Assembly (NCBI GenBank): GCA_017537495.1
Contig: JAFYKS010000035.1
Location: 1 to 5,238 of the forward strand
Origin: Bacillota bacterium
GTDB taxonomy: Bacteria > Bacillota > Clostridia > Peptostreptococcales > Anaerovoracaceae
Direction of reading: 5' to 3'
Length of the DNA: 5,238 bases
Position 1 is the first letter of the stretch, and the number at the start of each line of letters is the position of its first letter. The position numbers and the translations under genes are program-made. The notes beneath the pieces were generated by a model that searched no databases, was not told the DNA's origin, and saw nothing but the letters and a program-made list of their open reading frames with translations. This document shows positions 1-5,238 of the stretch, in pieces.

Positions 1-557
1 ATATATGCACCTGTTGATGCTGCCGCTGCGCTGCCATCATCTGCAGGGTCAAATCCAGGTCCGCTGACCAGGCAGAGAATTTCACCGGTTTTCCAGTTGT
101 ACACAGCTGCCAGACCGCTGCGGCCTGCCAGTGCACGGTATGCAGTGCGGTTCAGTCTGGAATCCACGGTCAGGGAAACCTTCCGTCCGGTTCCCATAAA
201 AATCCCCTTGGTTCCGGTAATAAAGTTATATCCGATCATTTTGCTGCGGAATGCAGAGTTTGCACCCGTTGCGATATTGCATCCTTTATCTCCGGTTACG
301 TGAAGATTGGCGATGCGGATTTCCGGATCATCATGGTAATGCGCACCGTCACTGCTGTATTTCAGAAGCTGTACGCCATTGCGGTCATGTACAGCACCCA
401 CCGTCATCATGCCCTGATGGAACACGTGGTCATTGGCATAATAGGATGCCCATCTGCCGCCTTCCATGCCCAGACGTACTGTGAACAGTACCGAACCGGC
501 CACCAGGAAGAGCACCAGAAGCAGACAGATAAAAGCTCTTCTTTCCAGTTTCTTCAT
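1..557 (-). CDS. Penicillin-binding protein, class B (PbpA/FtsI-like transpeptidase), N-terminal 185 residues; C-terminus beyond left edge
   Basis: Peptidoglycan DD-transpeptidase that would cross-link glycan strands made by the SEDS polymerase encoded just upstream. Seen: the N-terminus MKKLERR is followed by one hydrophobic segment (about residues 9-27), a membrane anchor with the rest outside the membrane. A short pedestal carries a DRNG motif (58-61), typical of class B PBPs near the N-terminus. The stretch LTVDSRLNRTAYRAL (129-143), then TGEILCLVSGPGFDP (157-171), matches the family's T-x-D-x-x-x-Q and G-x-I-L-A-x-x-S-x-P-x-x-D-P entry into the transpeptidase domain. The catalytic SxxK, SxN and KTG motifs lie outside the window, so activity cannot be judged. 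The family is usually about 450-490 residues, so roughly 40% is visible. The start ATG overlaps the rodA-type stop by 4 nt (ATGA), with AGGTG 7 nt upstream inside the preceding gene. Pedestal size and partner resemble mycobacterial PbpA more than FtsI. Confidence 0.9.
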   Translation of the reverse strand, partial: MKKLERRAFICLLLVLFLVAGSVLFTVRLGMEGGRWASYYANDHVFHQGMMTVGAVHDRNGVQLLKYSSDGAHYHDDPEIRIANLHVTGDKGCNIATGANSAFRSKMIGYNFITGTKGIFMGTGRKVSLTVDSRLNRTAYRALAGRSGLAAVYNWKTGEILCLVSGPGFDPADDGSAAAASTGAY

Positions 558-2272
558 AAGCGCTCACCTGCCTTTACTGCAATACTTGCCCTTTCACGGG
601 TATCTGCTGACTTGAGGAATGCCAGAAGTGCCCAGGAAACCATCATGCTGGTACCGCCGTTGCTCACGAACGGGAAGGTAACTCCGGTAAACGGGAACAG
701 GTCCACAGATCCGAACACATTGAGCATGGTTTGGAACACAAACATGCTCATGGCACCGCAGGCTGCGATGGTATAGAAAGTAGATCTGGCTTCCATGATG
801 GAACGGACAGAGAAAACTGCCAGTGTCACAATGCAGAGCACCGCCATCAGGGCAATAATCAGACCCCACTCTTCAATCAGCATGCAGAAGACCATATCGG
901 TATCTGCTGCCGCTACGGTTTCCAGCCATCCCTCGCCGGGACCCACACCAACCAGACCTCCGCTGGCAGCCGCACTCATGGCACGGCTTTGCTGGTATCC
1001 TGCAGCATCCACAAACTCAGGCTCCCACACATGGCCCCAGGATGCGAAACGGTTCGCAATATATGGTTTAAACCGGATAATAATCATTCCGCCGGCAAAA
1101 GCGGCACCCAGGAATAAAAACAGTTTTGAAAAGTCACCGCTTCGCAGGAATGCAATCACGACGAAAGTGACAAAGAAAATAATCGCCGTTCCGAAGTCCC
1201 CCATAATGGCCAAACAGCAGAAACAAAATCCGGAGAACAGCATGAATGTCCACAGGTTCTTCTTCTGGAAGAGCTCGTCCAGAGTTGCCGCTCCGATCCA
1301 GATGAAGGCCACCTTAACCATTTCAGAAGGCTGGAAGGAAAAAGCTCCTATCTGAATCCAGTTCTTCGCACCGAACACAAATGTGCCGAAGGTCAAGTTG
1401 AATATCAGCAGTGCCACTGCCCCCCAGAGAAGCAGCCAGCGCATTTTTTTCGTCAGATACAGACTGCGCAGCATCATGCACATGATAACCATGGCTGTCA
1501 CACCCAAAGCAATAGCAATCAGCTGTTTTTTCAGGGCTGCCGGATTGGATGAAGCCACCACAGCCAGACACAGGGTGGAAAGGAAGAACGCGATGGTATC
1601 CATTTCAAAGGCAGTCTGCTTCAGCGCCCGCATTACGCCCAGGTACACCCACATGATAACCATAAGGCCGCCGAAGGCCATGATTACCTGAGAAAGAGCC
1701 TCCGCAGGCACTGCAATAGCCAACTGGAAGGCTGCCAGGAGCTGGAACAGTGTCAGCGCCGCAAAGGTCGGTCCCGCAGACATGGTCCGTGTATCCGACC
1801 GCCGCATATTGATATTATTATTCTTTTCTTCCAGACTGATCGGCAGAAGTGTACAGGTGGTTGCACCCATGCGGATTTCGTCGCCGTACTTCAGAGGAAC
1901 CGGCTTCATCGGTTCTTCAATCTGCACATCGTTTAAGAAGCTTCCGTTTTTCGAACCTACATCACGGAAGGTCCAGTTTCCGCCGCCGTCTCTCATGAGC
2001 AGGCCGTGATTTCTGGACATTGCACGGTCTTTTACCACGATATCGCAGCTTCCGGTCCGTCCGATCACGTTTTCCCAGTGGGTCACCGGAACACTGATTT
2101 CCGTCAGTTCAAACTGATCATCCTTCAAAGGTTTCAGTGTTTCCAGATGGAGATATGCCCATACTTCAGCGTAGCTTTTATTCCGCAGCAGGCTCACGAT
2201 GGACCGCAGCAAAATATACAGTGCCAGTGCAGCGAACACCCACCGTACCAGCTCCGTAAAAATCATTCCCAT
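554..2272 (-). CDS. FHA domain-RodA/FtsW fusion: SEDS peptidoglycan polymerase with N-terminal phosphothreonine-binding module
   Basis: Integral membrane glycosyltransferase that polymerises lipid II, fused to an FHA module. Seen, in order along 572 residues: a membrane anchor (about 8-29); an FHA domain (about 62-145) with GR at 71-72, S86 and H89 in SRNH, and SKNGS (107-111), the usual phosphothreonine-binding positions; a polar linker (146-167); then about twelve hydrophobic segments. Two of these precede the standard SEDS core, as I recall for mycobacterial RodA. SEDS landmarks are NWIQIG (304-309), QPSE (314-317), GDFGTA (358-363), YQQSRAMSAAASGGLVGVG (426-444), a TD pair at 458-459 where the essential Asp of FtsW/RodA falls, IEEWG (466-470), and FPFTG...FPFVSNGGTS (526-542). 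The first ATG is chosen because AGGAGG lies 7 nt upstream; the ATG two codons later lacks this spacing. The adjacent overlapping PBP is the expected partner. Whether it serves elongation (RodA) or division (FtsW) is not decidable here; extra helices and neighbours favour a RodA-like role. Confidence 0.95.
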   Translation of the reverse strand: MGMIFTELVRWVFAALALYILLRSIVSLLRNKSYAEVWAYLHLETLKPLKDDQFELTEISVPVTHWENVIGRTGSCDIVVKDRAMSRNHGLLMRDGGGNWTFRDVGSKNGSFLNDVQIEEPMKPVPLKYGDEIRMGATTCTLLPISLEEKNNNINMRRSDTRTMSAGPTFAALTLFQLLAAFQLAIAVPAEALSQVIMAFGGLMVIMWVYLGVMRALKQTAFEMDTIAFFLSTLCLAVVASSNPAALKKQLIAIALGVTAMVIMCMMLRSLYLTKKMRWLLLWGAVALLIFNLTFGTFVFGAKNWIQIGAFSFQPSEMVKVAFIWIGAATLDELFQKKNLWTFMLFSGFCFCCLAIMGDFGTAIIFFVTFVVIAFLRSGDFSKLFLFLGAAFAGGMIIIRFKPYIANRFASWGHVWEPEFVDAAGYQQSRAMSAAASGGLVGVGPGEGWLETVAAADTDMVFCMLIEEWGLIIALMAVLCIVTLAVFSVRSIMEARSTFYTIAACGAMSMFVFQTMLNVFGSVDLFPFTGVTFPFVSNGGTSMMVSWALLAFLKSADTRERASIAVKAGERL

Positions 2273-2302
2273 GAAAACACCTCCTTTTCCCTATATTTGC
2301 AG

Positions 2303-2331
2303 AAGGCCGGTTTACTGAATAAACCGGCCTT
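2303..2331 (-). terminator. Strong inverted repeat between permease and rodA-type gene; possible terminator or attenuator
   Basis: A perfect 12-bp stem (AAGGCCGGTTTA paired with TAAACCGGCCTT) encloses a 5-nt loop, 25 nt after the permease TAG. Position and stem strength fit a rho-independent terminator for the permease. On the minus strand, however, the stem is followed by CTGCAAAT rather than a U-tract; on the plus strand it is followed by TTTAAAATTC, only slightly better. The next gene begins 31 nt later, and no convincing promoter fits in that space (best -10-like TATAGG with no matching -35). Partial termination or an mRNA-processing or stability hairpin inside one leftward transcript is therefore as likely as a full stop. 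Confidence 0.5.
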
Positions 2332-2355
2332 TAAAATTCTTCTTATTTTATTTTA

Positions 2356-3798
2356 CTATTTTTTACGGCTTGCGTCCAGCATAATTCCAAGAATTGTTGC
2401 TGCTGCAAACAGAACCAGATAGAACAGTACCGGACAGGAGAAGGTACCGTTAGCCTGTGCTGCCAGGAATGGCTTGTAACCGTGAGAATATGCTGCTGCG
2501 AATACCATGAATGCACTTCCGATCATTGCCAGACCAGGAATCAGGAAACGCTTTACGAAGCCCAGTTCCTGATGCTTCTTCATGAACATGAAGAAGATTG
2601 GCAGATACAGCAGGTATGTGGTGATAATCGGCAGTTCAGAAGAGTCGAAGCCGAAAATACCGAACCAGTTATGCGGTGCCAGATTGCTTCCGTAGAAGTG
2701 AACCAGCCAGATTGCTGCAAACAGCAGACCGAAGATGGAGGAGTTGCCAGCCATCTTGGTAGCAGGGTCAACAACAGAGAACATTTCAGGCTTAGGTCCC
2801 TTGCCTCTTGCAGCCAGAGAGAACAGACCTCTGGTAGTTGCCAGCATCAGACCGTTCAGAGTACCTGCGCAGGAAACTGCGATGAACAGGTTCAGAATGT
2901 TACCGAATACGTTGCCGAAGATGTTCAGGAATGCAGAAGTTGCACCTTCATCCATCAGCTGCTGAGTAGTAGCACCACCAGCTACACCGATGAAGTAGAA
3001 GATATATACAGCCATGATAACCAGACCGCCTACAACCAGTGCAATCGGCAGGTTTCTCTTCGCATTCTTCAGTTCAGAGTTGATGGAAGTTGCGATAACC
3101 CAGCCTTCGTATGCAAATGCAGTAGATACAATTGCAGCAAACAGTGCATTGCCGGAAGCGCTTCCGGTTTCAGTTACAGCTGCCAGTGCTTCGCCGCTGA
3201 AGTTTTCAGCCAGCTGGCCGTTCATCAGACCGTAGATTACACCTACTACCATCATCAGACCCAGAGGAATCAGCTTTGCGAAGGTTGTAGTTACCTGGAA
3301 CTTACCTGCCAGCTTTGGAGACAGTGCATTGATTGCATAAGCTCCGCACAGGAAGAACAGTGCCAGAACCATTGCTTCACTGCCGGTTACAGGACCGCCT
3401 TCAGTCATTGCGATTGCAGGATTTACAGAAGTGATGAATACCAGAGTATATCTTGCAGTCAGCCATGCCAGAACCCCTGTCATGGATGGGAAGTAAATTA
3501 CCGCCATGAACCAGCCGATAATATATGCGTACTTTTCGCCAACCAGTGCTTCCGCATAGTCTACAACACCATTTACTTTTTCGTACATGGTAGCCATGAT
3601 TGCAAATGCCAGAATACACGCCAGCATAATCAGACCGCCGATAATCCATGCTGCTACACCGACCTTCATGTCGCCGCCGGTAGCCTGCAGGATTGTCTGT
3701 GCCTTAAAGAACACGCCGGAACCGATTACGATACCGACTACCATACAGATTGCGGTGAGCAATCCGTAACGTTTTTCCATTTTGTTTTCGTTGCCCAT
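2356..3798 (-). CDS. APC-superfamily amino acid permease (LAT/SteT-like), 480 aa
   Basis: Cytoplasmic-membrane amino acid transporter. Seen: a short charged N-terminus (MGNENKMEKR), then about twelve hydrophobic segments over 480 residues, the usual APC length. GIVIGSGVF (22-30) in the first helix is the unwound glycine-rich substrate site of the APC fold. FAYEGW (228-233), followed by a basic loop (SELKNAKRNLP, 241-251), matches the helix 6 signature and following loop of LAT-type exchangers such as Bacillus SteT, from memory. The C-terminus is DASRKK, short and basic. The ATG has AGGAG 6 nt upstream; the internal Met at residue 7 has none. It is transcribed divergently from the Fe-S reductase and followed by the peptidoglycan gene pair after an inverted repeat. 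Substrate cannot be named from sequence: neutral amino acid exchange or uptake is the family's common role. Over almost its whole length it avoids TTA, CTA and TCA codons, suggesting good expression. Confidence 0.92.
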   Translation of the reverse strand: MGNENKMEKRYGLLTAICMVVGIVIGSGVFFKAQTILQATGGDMKVGVAAWIIGGLIMLACILAFAIMATMYEKVNGVVDYAEALVGEKYAYIIGWFMAVIYFPSMTGVLAWLTARYTLVFITSVNPAIAMTEGGPVTGSEAMVLALFFLCGAYAINALSPKLAGKFQVTTTFAKLIPLGLMMVVGVIYGLMNGQLAENFSGEALAAVTETGSASGNALFAAIVSTAFAYEGWVIATSINSELKNAKRNLPIALVVGGLVIMAVYIFYFIGVAGGATTQQLMDEGATSAFLNIFGNVFGNILNLFIAVSCAGTLNGLMLATTRGLFSLAARGKGPKPEMFSVVDPATKMAGNSSIFGLLFAAIWLVHFYGSNLAPHNWFGIFGFDSSELPIITTYLLYLPIFFMFMKKHQELGFVKRFLIPGLAMIGSAFMVFAAAYSHGYKPFLAAQANGTFSCPVLFYLVLFAAATILGIMLDASRKK

Positions 3799-3823
3799 AA
3801 TTAACTCCTATAACTTTTGATAT

Positions 3824-3850
3824 TTATTATAATTTGTCTAATCATAATAA
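3824..3850. repeat. AT-only inverted repeat near the predicted permease transcript start
   Basis: TTATTAT (3824-3830) and its exact reverse complement ATAATAA (3844-3850) flank a 13-nt centre. It lies just downstream of the predicted permease -10, so it would sit at the 5' end of that transcript or act as a two-half-site operator. The arms are purely A/T in an AT-rich region, so chance is a serious alternative. Confidence 0.25.
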
Positions 3851-3859
3851 CAGAACTTT

Positions 3860-3888
3860 ATTTTAACATAATTTTCTGAAATTTGCAA
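3860..3888 (-). promoter_or_regulatory. Predicted sigma-70-type promoter for the permease
   Basis: Reading leftward, -35 TTGCAA (3883-3888; 4 of 6 consensus), a 17-nt spacer and -10 TAAAAT (3860-3865; 5 of 6). Predicted start is near 3853, giving a leader of about 55 nt. A separate perfect TATAAT on this strand (3826-3831) has no recognisable -35 at 16-18 nt and is less favoured. Confidence 0.6.
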
Positions 3889-3911
3889 TCCTCTGAAAAA
3901 TATTGTATAAT
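3883..3911 (+). promoter_or_regulatory. Predicted sigma-70-type promoter for the aldo/keto reductase
   Basis: Reading rightward, -35 TTGCAA (3883-3888), a 17-nt spacer and a perfect -10 TATAAT (3906-3911). Predicted start is near A3918, giving a leader of about 29 nt that contains the AGGAGG. The -35 hexamer is its own reverse complement and is the same one used by the predicted leftward promoter. Confidence 0.7.
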
Positions 3912-3932
3912 ACTTTTATATGACTACAATAC

Positions 3933-3938
3933 AGGAGG
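3933..3938 (+). promoter_or_regulatory. Ribosome binding site that sets the reductase start at 3947
   Basis: AGGAGG lies 8 nt before the ATG at 3947. The upstream in-frame ATG at 3920 would place this site inside the coding region and sits only about 2 nt after the predicted transcription start, so it lacks a leader. The GG at its end belongs to an 8-bp palindrome GGTATACC (3937-3944). Confidence 0.85.
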
Positions 3939-3946
3939 TATACCCC

Positions 3947-5116
3947 ATGCAGTACACTGATTTCAAAGACTTAAAGATCTCCCGTCTGGGATTCGGTGCC
4001 ATGCGTCTTCCAATGGATGCAGAAGGAAAAATTGAACCGGATCACGTACAGAAAATGGTAGATTACGCTTTAGCTCACGGTATCAACTATTTCGATACCG
4101 CTTATAAATATCACGCCGGTGAATCCGAAAATTACCTGGGCCGTGCCCTGGCAAAACATCCGCGCGAAAGCTTCTTCCTGGCAGACAAGATGCCATCCTG
4201 GCTGTGCGCTGAAGAATCTGATGTAAAGAAGATTTTCGAAGAGCAGCTCGGAAAGTGCGGCGTGGAATATTTCGACTTCTACCTGATGCACAACGTGGAT
4301 GAAGAAGGCTGGGATGACATCGTAAAACTGCACATCTTCGAACACCTGAAGGAAGAAAAGGGAGCAGGCCGCATCCGCCATCTGGGCGCATCCTTCCACT
4401 GCTCCGCTGAATTCCTGGATAAGGTCCTTTCCACATACGATGACTATATCGAATTCGTACAGCTGCAGATCAACTATTTTGACTGGGAATACGACAAGGC
4501 ATACGAATACTATGATGTGGCACGCAAGCATGAAAAGCCAATCATCATCATGGAACCGGTACGCGGCGGTATGCTGGCTAACCCAATGAGTGAAGAAGCC
4601 TGCAGACTGCTGGACGAAGCGGCTGCTGAAGGCAGCGCATGCAGAGCAGCGGAAGGCAAGGCAAACTACGCAGCTTATGCACTGAAGTTCTGTAACGAGC
4701 TGCCAGGCATCCTGACTACCCTGTCCGGCATGTCCACCTACGAACAGCTTGTGGACAACATCAATACCTTCGAAGCACCTGACATGACTACAGAAGAAAA
4801 GGCCGCTGTAGATGCTGCTGCCAAGGCAATTCAGAGCGATATCATCATCCCTTGCACCGCATGCAACTACTGTGACGAATGTCCTTCCGGCATCAAGATT
4901 CCTGAAATCTTCAAGATGTACAATGTGGCTGCATCCAAGGGCTTCCATCACATCTGGGGCTCCTTATCCGGCCAGTACTACGGTCTGGAAACCACTGCTT
5001 CTGCCTGCATCGAATGCGGTGCATGCGAATCCCACTGCCCACAGAAGATTCAGATTATCGAAGAGCTGAAGAAGATCGACGCAAAATACGCTCATCTGAA
5101 GGAAATCGGGGAATAG
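3947..5116 (+). CDS. Aldo/keto reductase with C-terminal double [4Fe-4S] ferredoxin-like domain (COG1453 type), 389 aa
   Basis: Predicted cytoplasmic oxidoreductase: a TIM-barrel aldo/keto reductase that may link NAD(P)H-type carbonyl chemistry to electron transfer through Fe-S clusters. Seen: SRLGFGAMRLP (12-22) opens the barrel. The catalytic tetrad fits D50 and Y55 (in FDTAYKYHAGESE), K81 (ADKMP) and H115 (LMHN). GASFHC (147-152), QLQINYFDW (172-180) and MEPVRGGML (202-210) are later barrel landmarks. The C-terminus has C303, C306, C309 and C312 in CTACNYCDECP, then C354, C357, C360 and C364 in CIECGACESHCP, enough for two [4Fe-4S] clusters. There is no signal peptide or membrane segment. 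The start at 3947 is chosen over the in-frame ATG at 3920 because AGGAGG lies 8 nt before it. The gene is monocistronic in the window and divergent from the amino acid permease. The physiological substrate is unknown for this family and cannot be inferred from context. Confidence 0.93.
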   Translation: MQYTDFKDLKISRLGFGAMRLPMDAEGKIEPDHVQKMVDYALAHGINYFDTAYKYHAGESENYLGRALAKHPRESFFLADKMPSWLCAEESDVKKIFEEQLGKCGVEYFDFYLMHNVDEEGWDDIVKLHIFEHLKEEKGAGRIRHLGASFHCSAEFLDKVLSTYDDYIEFVQLQINYFDWEYDKAYEYYDVARKHEKPIIIMEPVRGGMLANPMSEEACRLLDEAAAEGSACRAAEGKANYAAYALKFCNELPGILTTLSGMSTYEQLVDNINTFEAPDMTTEEKAAVDAAAKAIQSDIIIPCTACNYCDECPSGIKIPEIFKMYNVAASKGFHHIWGSLSGQYYGLETTASACIECGACESHCPQKIQIIEELKKIDAKYAHLKEIGE

Positions 5117-5238
5117 TAATATCTGAACTTCATCCGGATTCATGAAAAATACTCCTTTTAGCGATATTTCCACAAAAAGGAGTACACAAACAGCTTATTT
5201 GTGATATAAAACAAGATAAAAACACGATTTCAGCATAT
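5117..5238. other. Non-coding stretch after the reductase
   Basis: This AT-rich 122 nt holds no supported gene. It contains the minus-facing hairpin at 5150-5184, a weaker hairpin CACAAA/TTTGTG (5185-5203, 7-nt loop), and the small palindrome ATCCGGAT (5132-5139). No clear U-tract terminator for the rightward reductase is visible. Confidence 0.6.
5150..5184 (-). terminator. Predicted intrinsic terminator facing leftward (possibly bidirectional)
   Basis: A 10-bp stem, TACTCCTTTT (5150-5159) with AAAAGGAGTA (5175-5184), has a 15-nt loop. Read on the minus strand the stem is followed directly by TTTTTC, a short U-tract; read on the plus strand it is followed by CACAAACAGC, with none. It therefore best fits the end of a minus-strand gene to the right of the window, converging on the reductase. 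The stem may still help end the reductase transcript. The large loop lowers confidence. Confidence 0.5.

Noticed and set aside
97..776. Plus-strand ORFs opposite the PBP and the SEDS 3' end
   Set aside because: Low-complexity translations without domains; the minus-strand frames carry clear class B PBP and SEDS motifs.
2280..2310. A promoter for the SEDS gene between the hairpin and its start (TATAGG)
   Set aside because: Only 4 of 6 matches at -10 and no usable -35 at 16-18 nt; a -35 would fall inside the hairpin.
2482..3804. A 440-codon open frame on the plus strand opposite the permease
   Set aside because: It is in exact codon register with the permease and explained by that gene's lack of TTA, CTA and TCA codons. 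Its translation is Cys/His/Gln/Ser-rich without any domain, and the permease is clearly the real gene.
3937..3944. The palindrome GGTATACC overlapping the reductase ribosome site as an operator or hairpin
   Set aside because: Only 8 bp with no loop, so it cannot form a stable hairpin; too short to claim as an operator without conservation data.
3920..3946. An upstream in-frame ATG extending the reductase by nine residues
   Set aside because: It would leave virtually no leader after the predicted promoter and would swallow the AGGAGG that is perfectly placed for the ATG at 3947. The added residues are not family-like.
4070..4951. A 293-codon open frame on the minus strand opposite the reductase
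   Set aside because: Same codon-register effect; the reductase has intact catalytic and cluster motifs.
4964..5143. A minus-strand ORF of about 60 residues starting at 5143 with AAGGAG 8 nt upstream
   Set aside because: The apparent ribosome site is one arm of the hairpin at 5150-5184, and the ORF lies mostly antisense to the conserved reductase C-terminus. No recognisable protein features.

Overview
The window looks like chromosomal DNA from a low- to mid-GC anaerobic Bacillota-type bacterium. Negativicutes or Clostridia are both plausible, but this is inferred only from gene style, Shine-Dalgarno sequences and an oxygen-sensitive-looking Fe-S oxidoreductase; no rRNA or marker gene fixes the taxon. 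I see no mobile element, CRISPR array, tRNA or rRNA.

Layout. Three genes lie on the minus strand and one on the plus strand. From the divergent control region near 3.8-3.95 kb, an APC-family amino acid permease (2356-3798) reads leftward. It is followed, across an 83-nt gap holding a strong inverted repeat, by a peptidoglycan-synthesis pair. The first of the pair is a 572-residue FHA-RodA/FtsW fusion (554-2272). The second is a class B penicillin-binding protein of PbpA type, which starts inside the last codons of the fusion and runs off the left edge (1-557). Reading rightward is an aldo/keto reductase with a C-terminal bis-[4Fe-4S] ferredoxin-like domain (start best placed at 3947, end 5116). 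The last 122 nt are non-coding and hold a hairpin whose U-tract faces the minus strand, suggesting a convergent gene just outside the window.

How the genes work together. RodA/FtsW (glycan polymerase) and PbpA (transpeptidase) form a cognate SEDS-bPBP pair for wall synthesis, and the 4-nt ATGA overlap supports coupled translation. The N-terminal ~145 residues of the polymerase resemble a whole mycobacterial FhaB-like protein (one membrane anchor plus FHA). The gene therefore looks like a condensed version of the actinobacterial fhaB-pstP-rodA-pbpA-pknA-pknB cluster, implying Ser/Thr phosphorylation input to wall synthesis. The permease and reductase share a compact divergent promoter region. 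Both promoters can be read as using the same palindromic hexamer TTGCAA as -35, each with a 17-nt spacer. No specific metabolic link between the permease and reductase can be read from sequence.

No wholly new system was found. The most notable observations are the FhaB-RodA fusion and the shared -35 divergent promoter.
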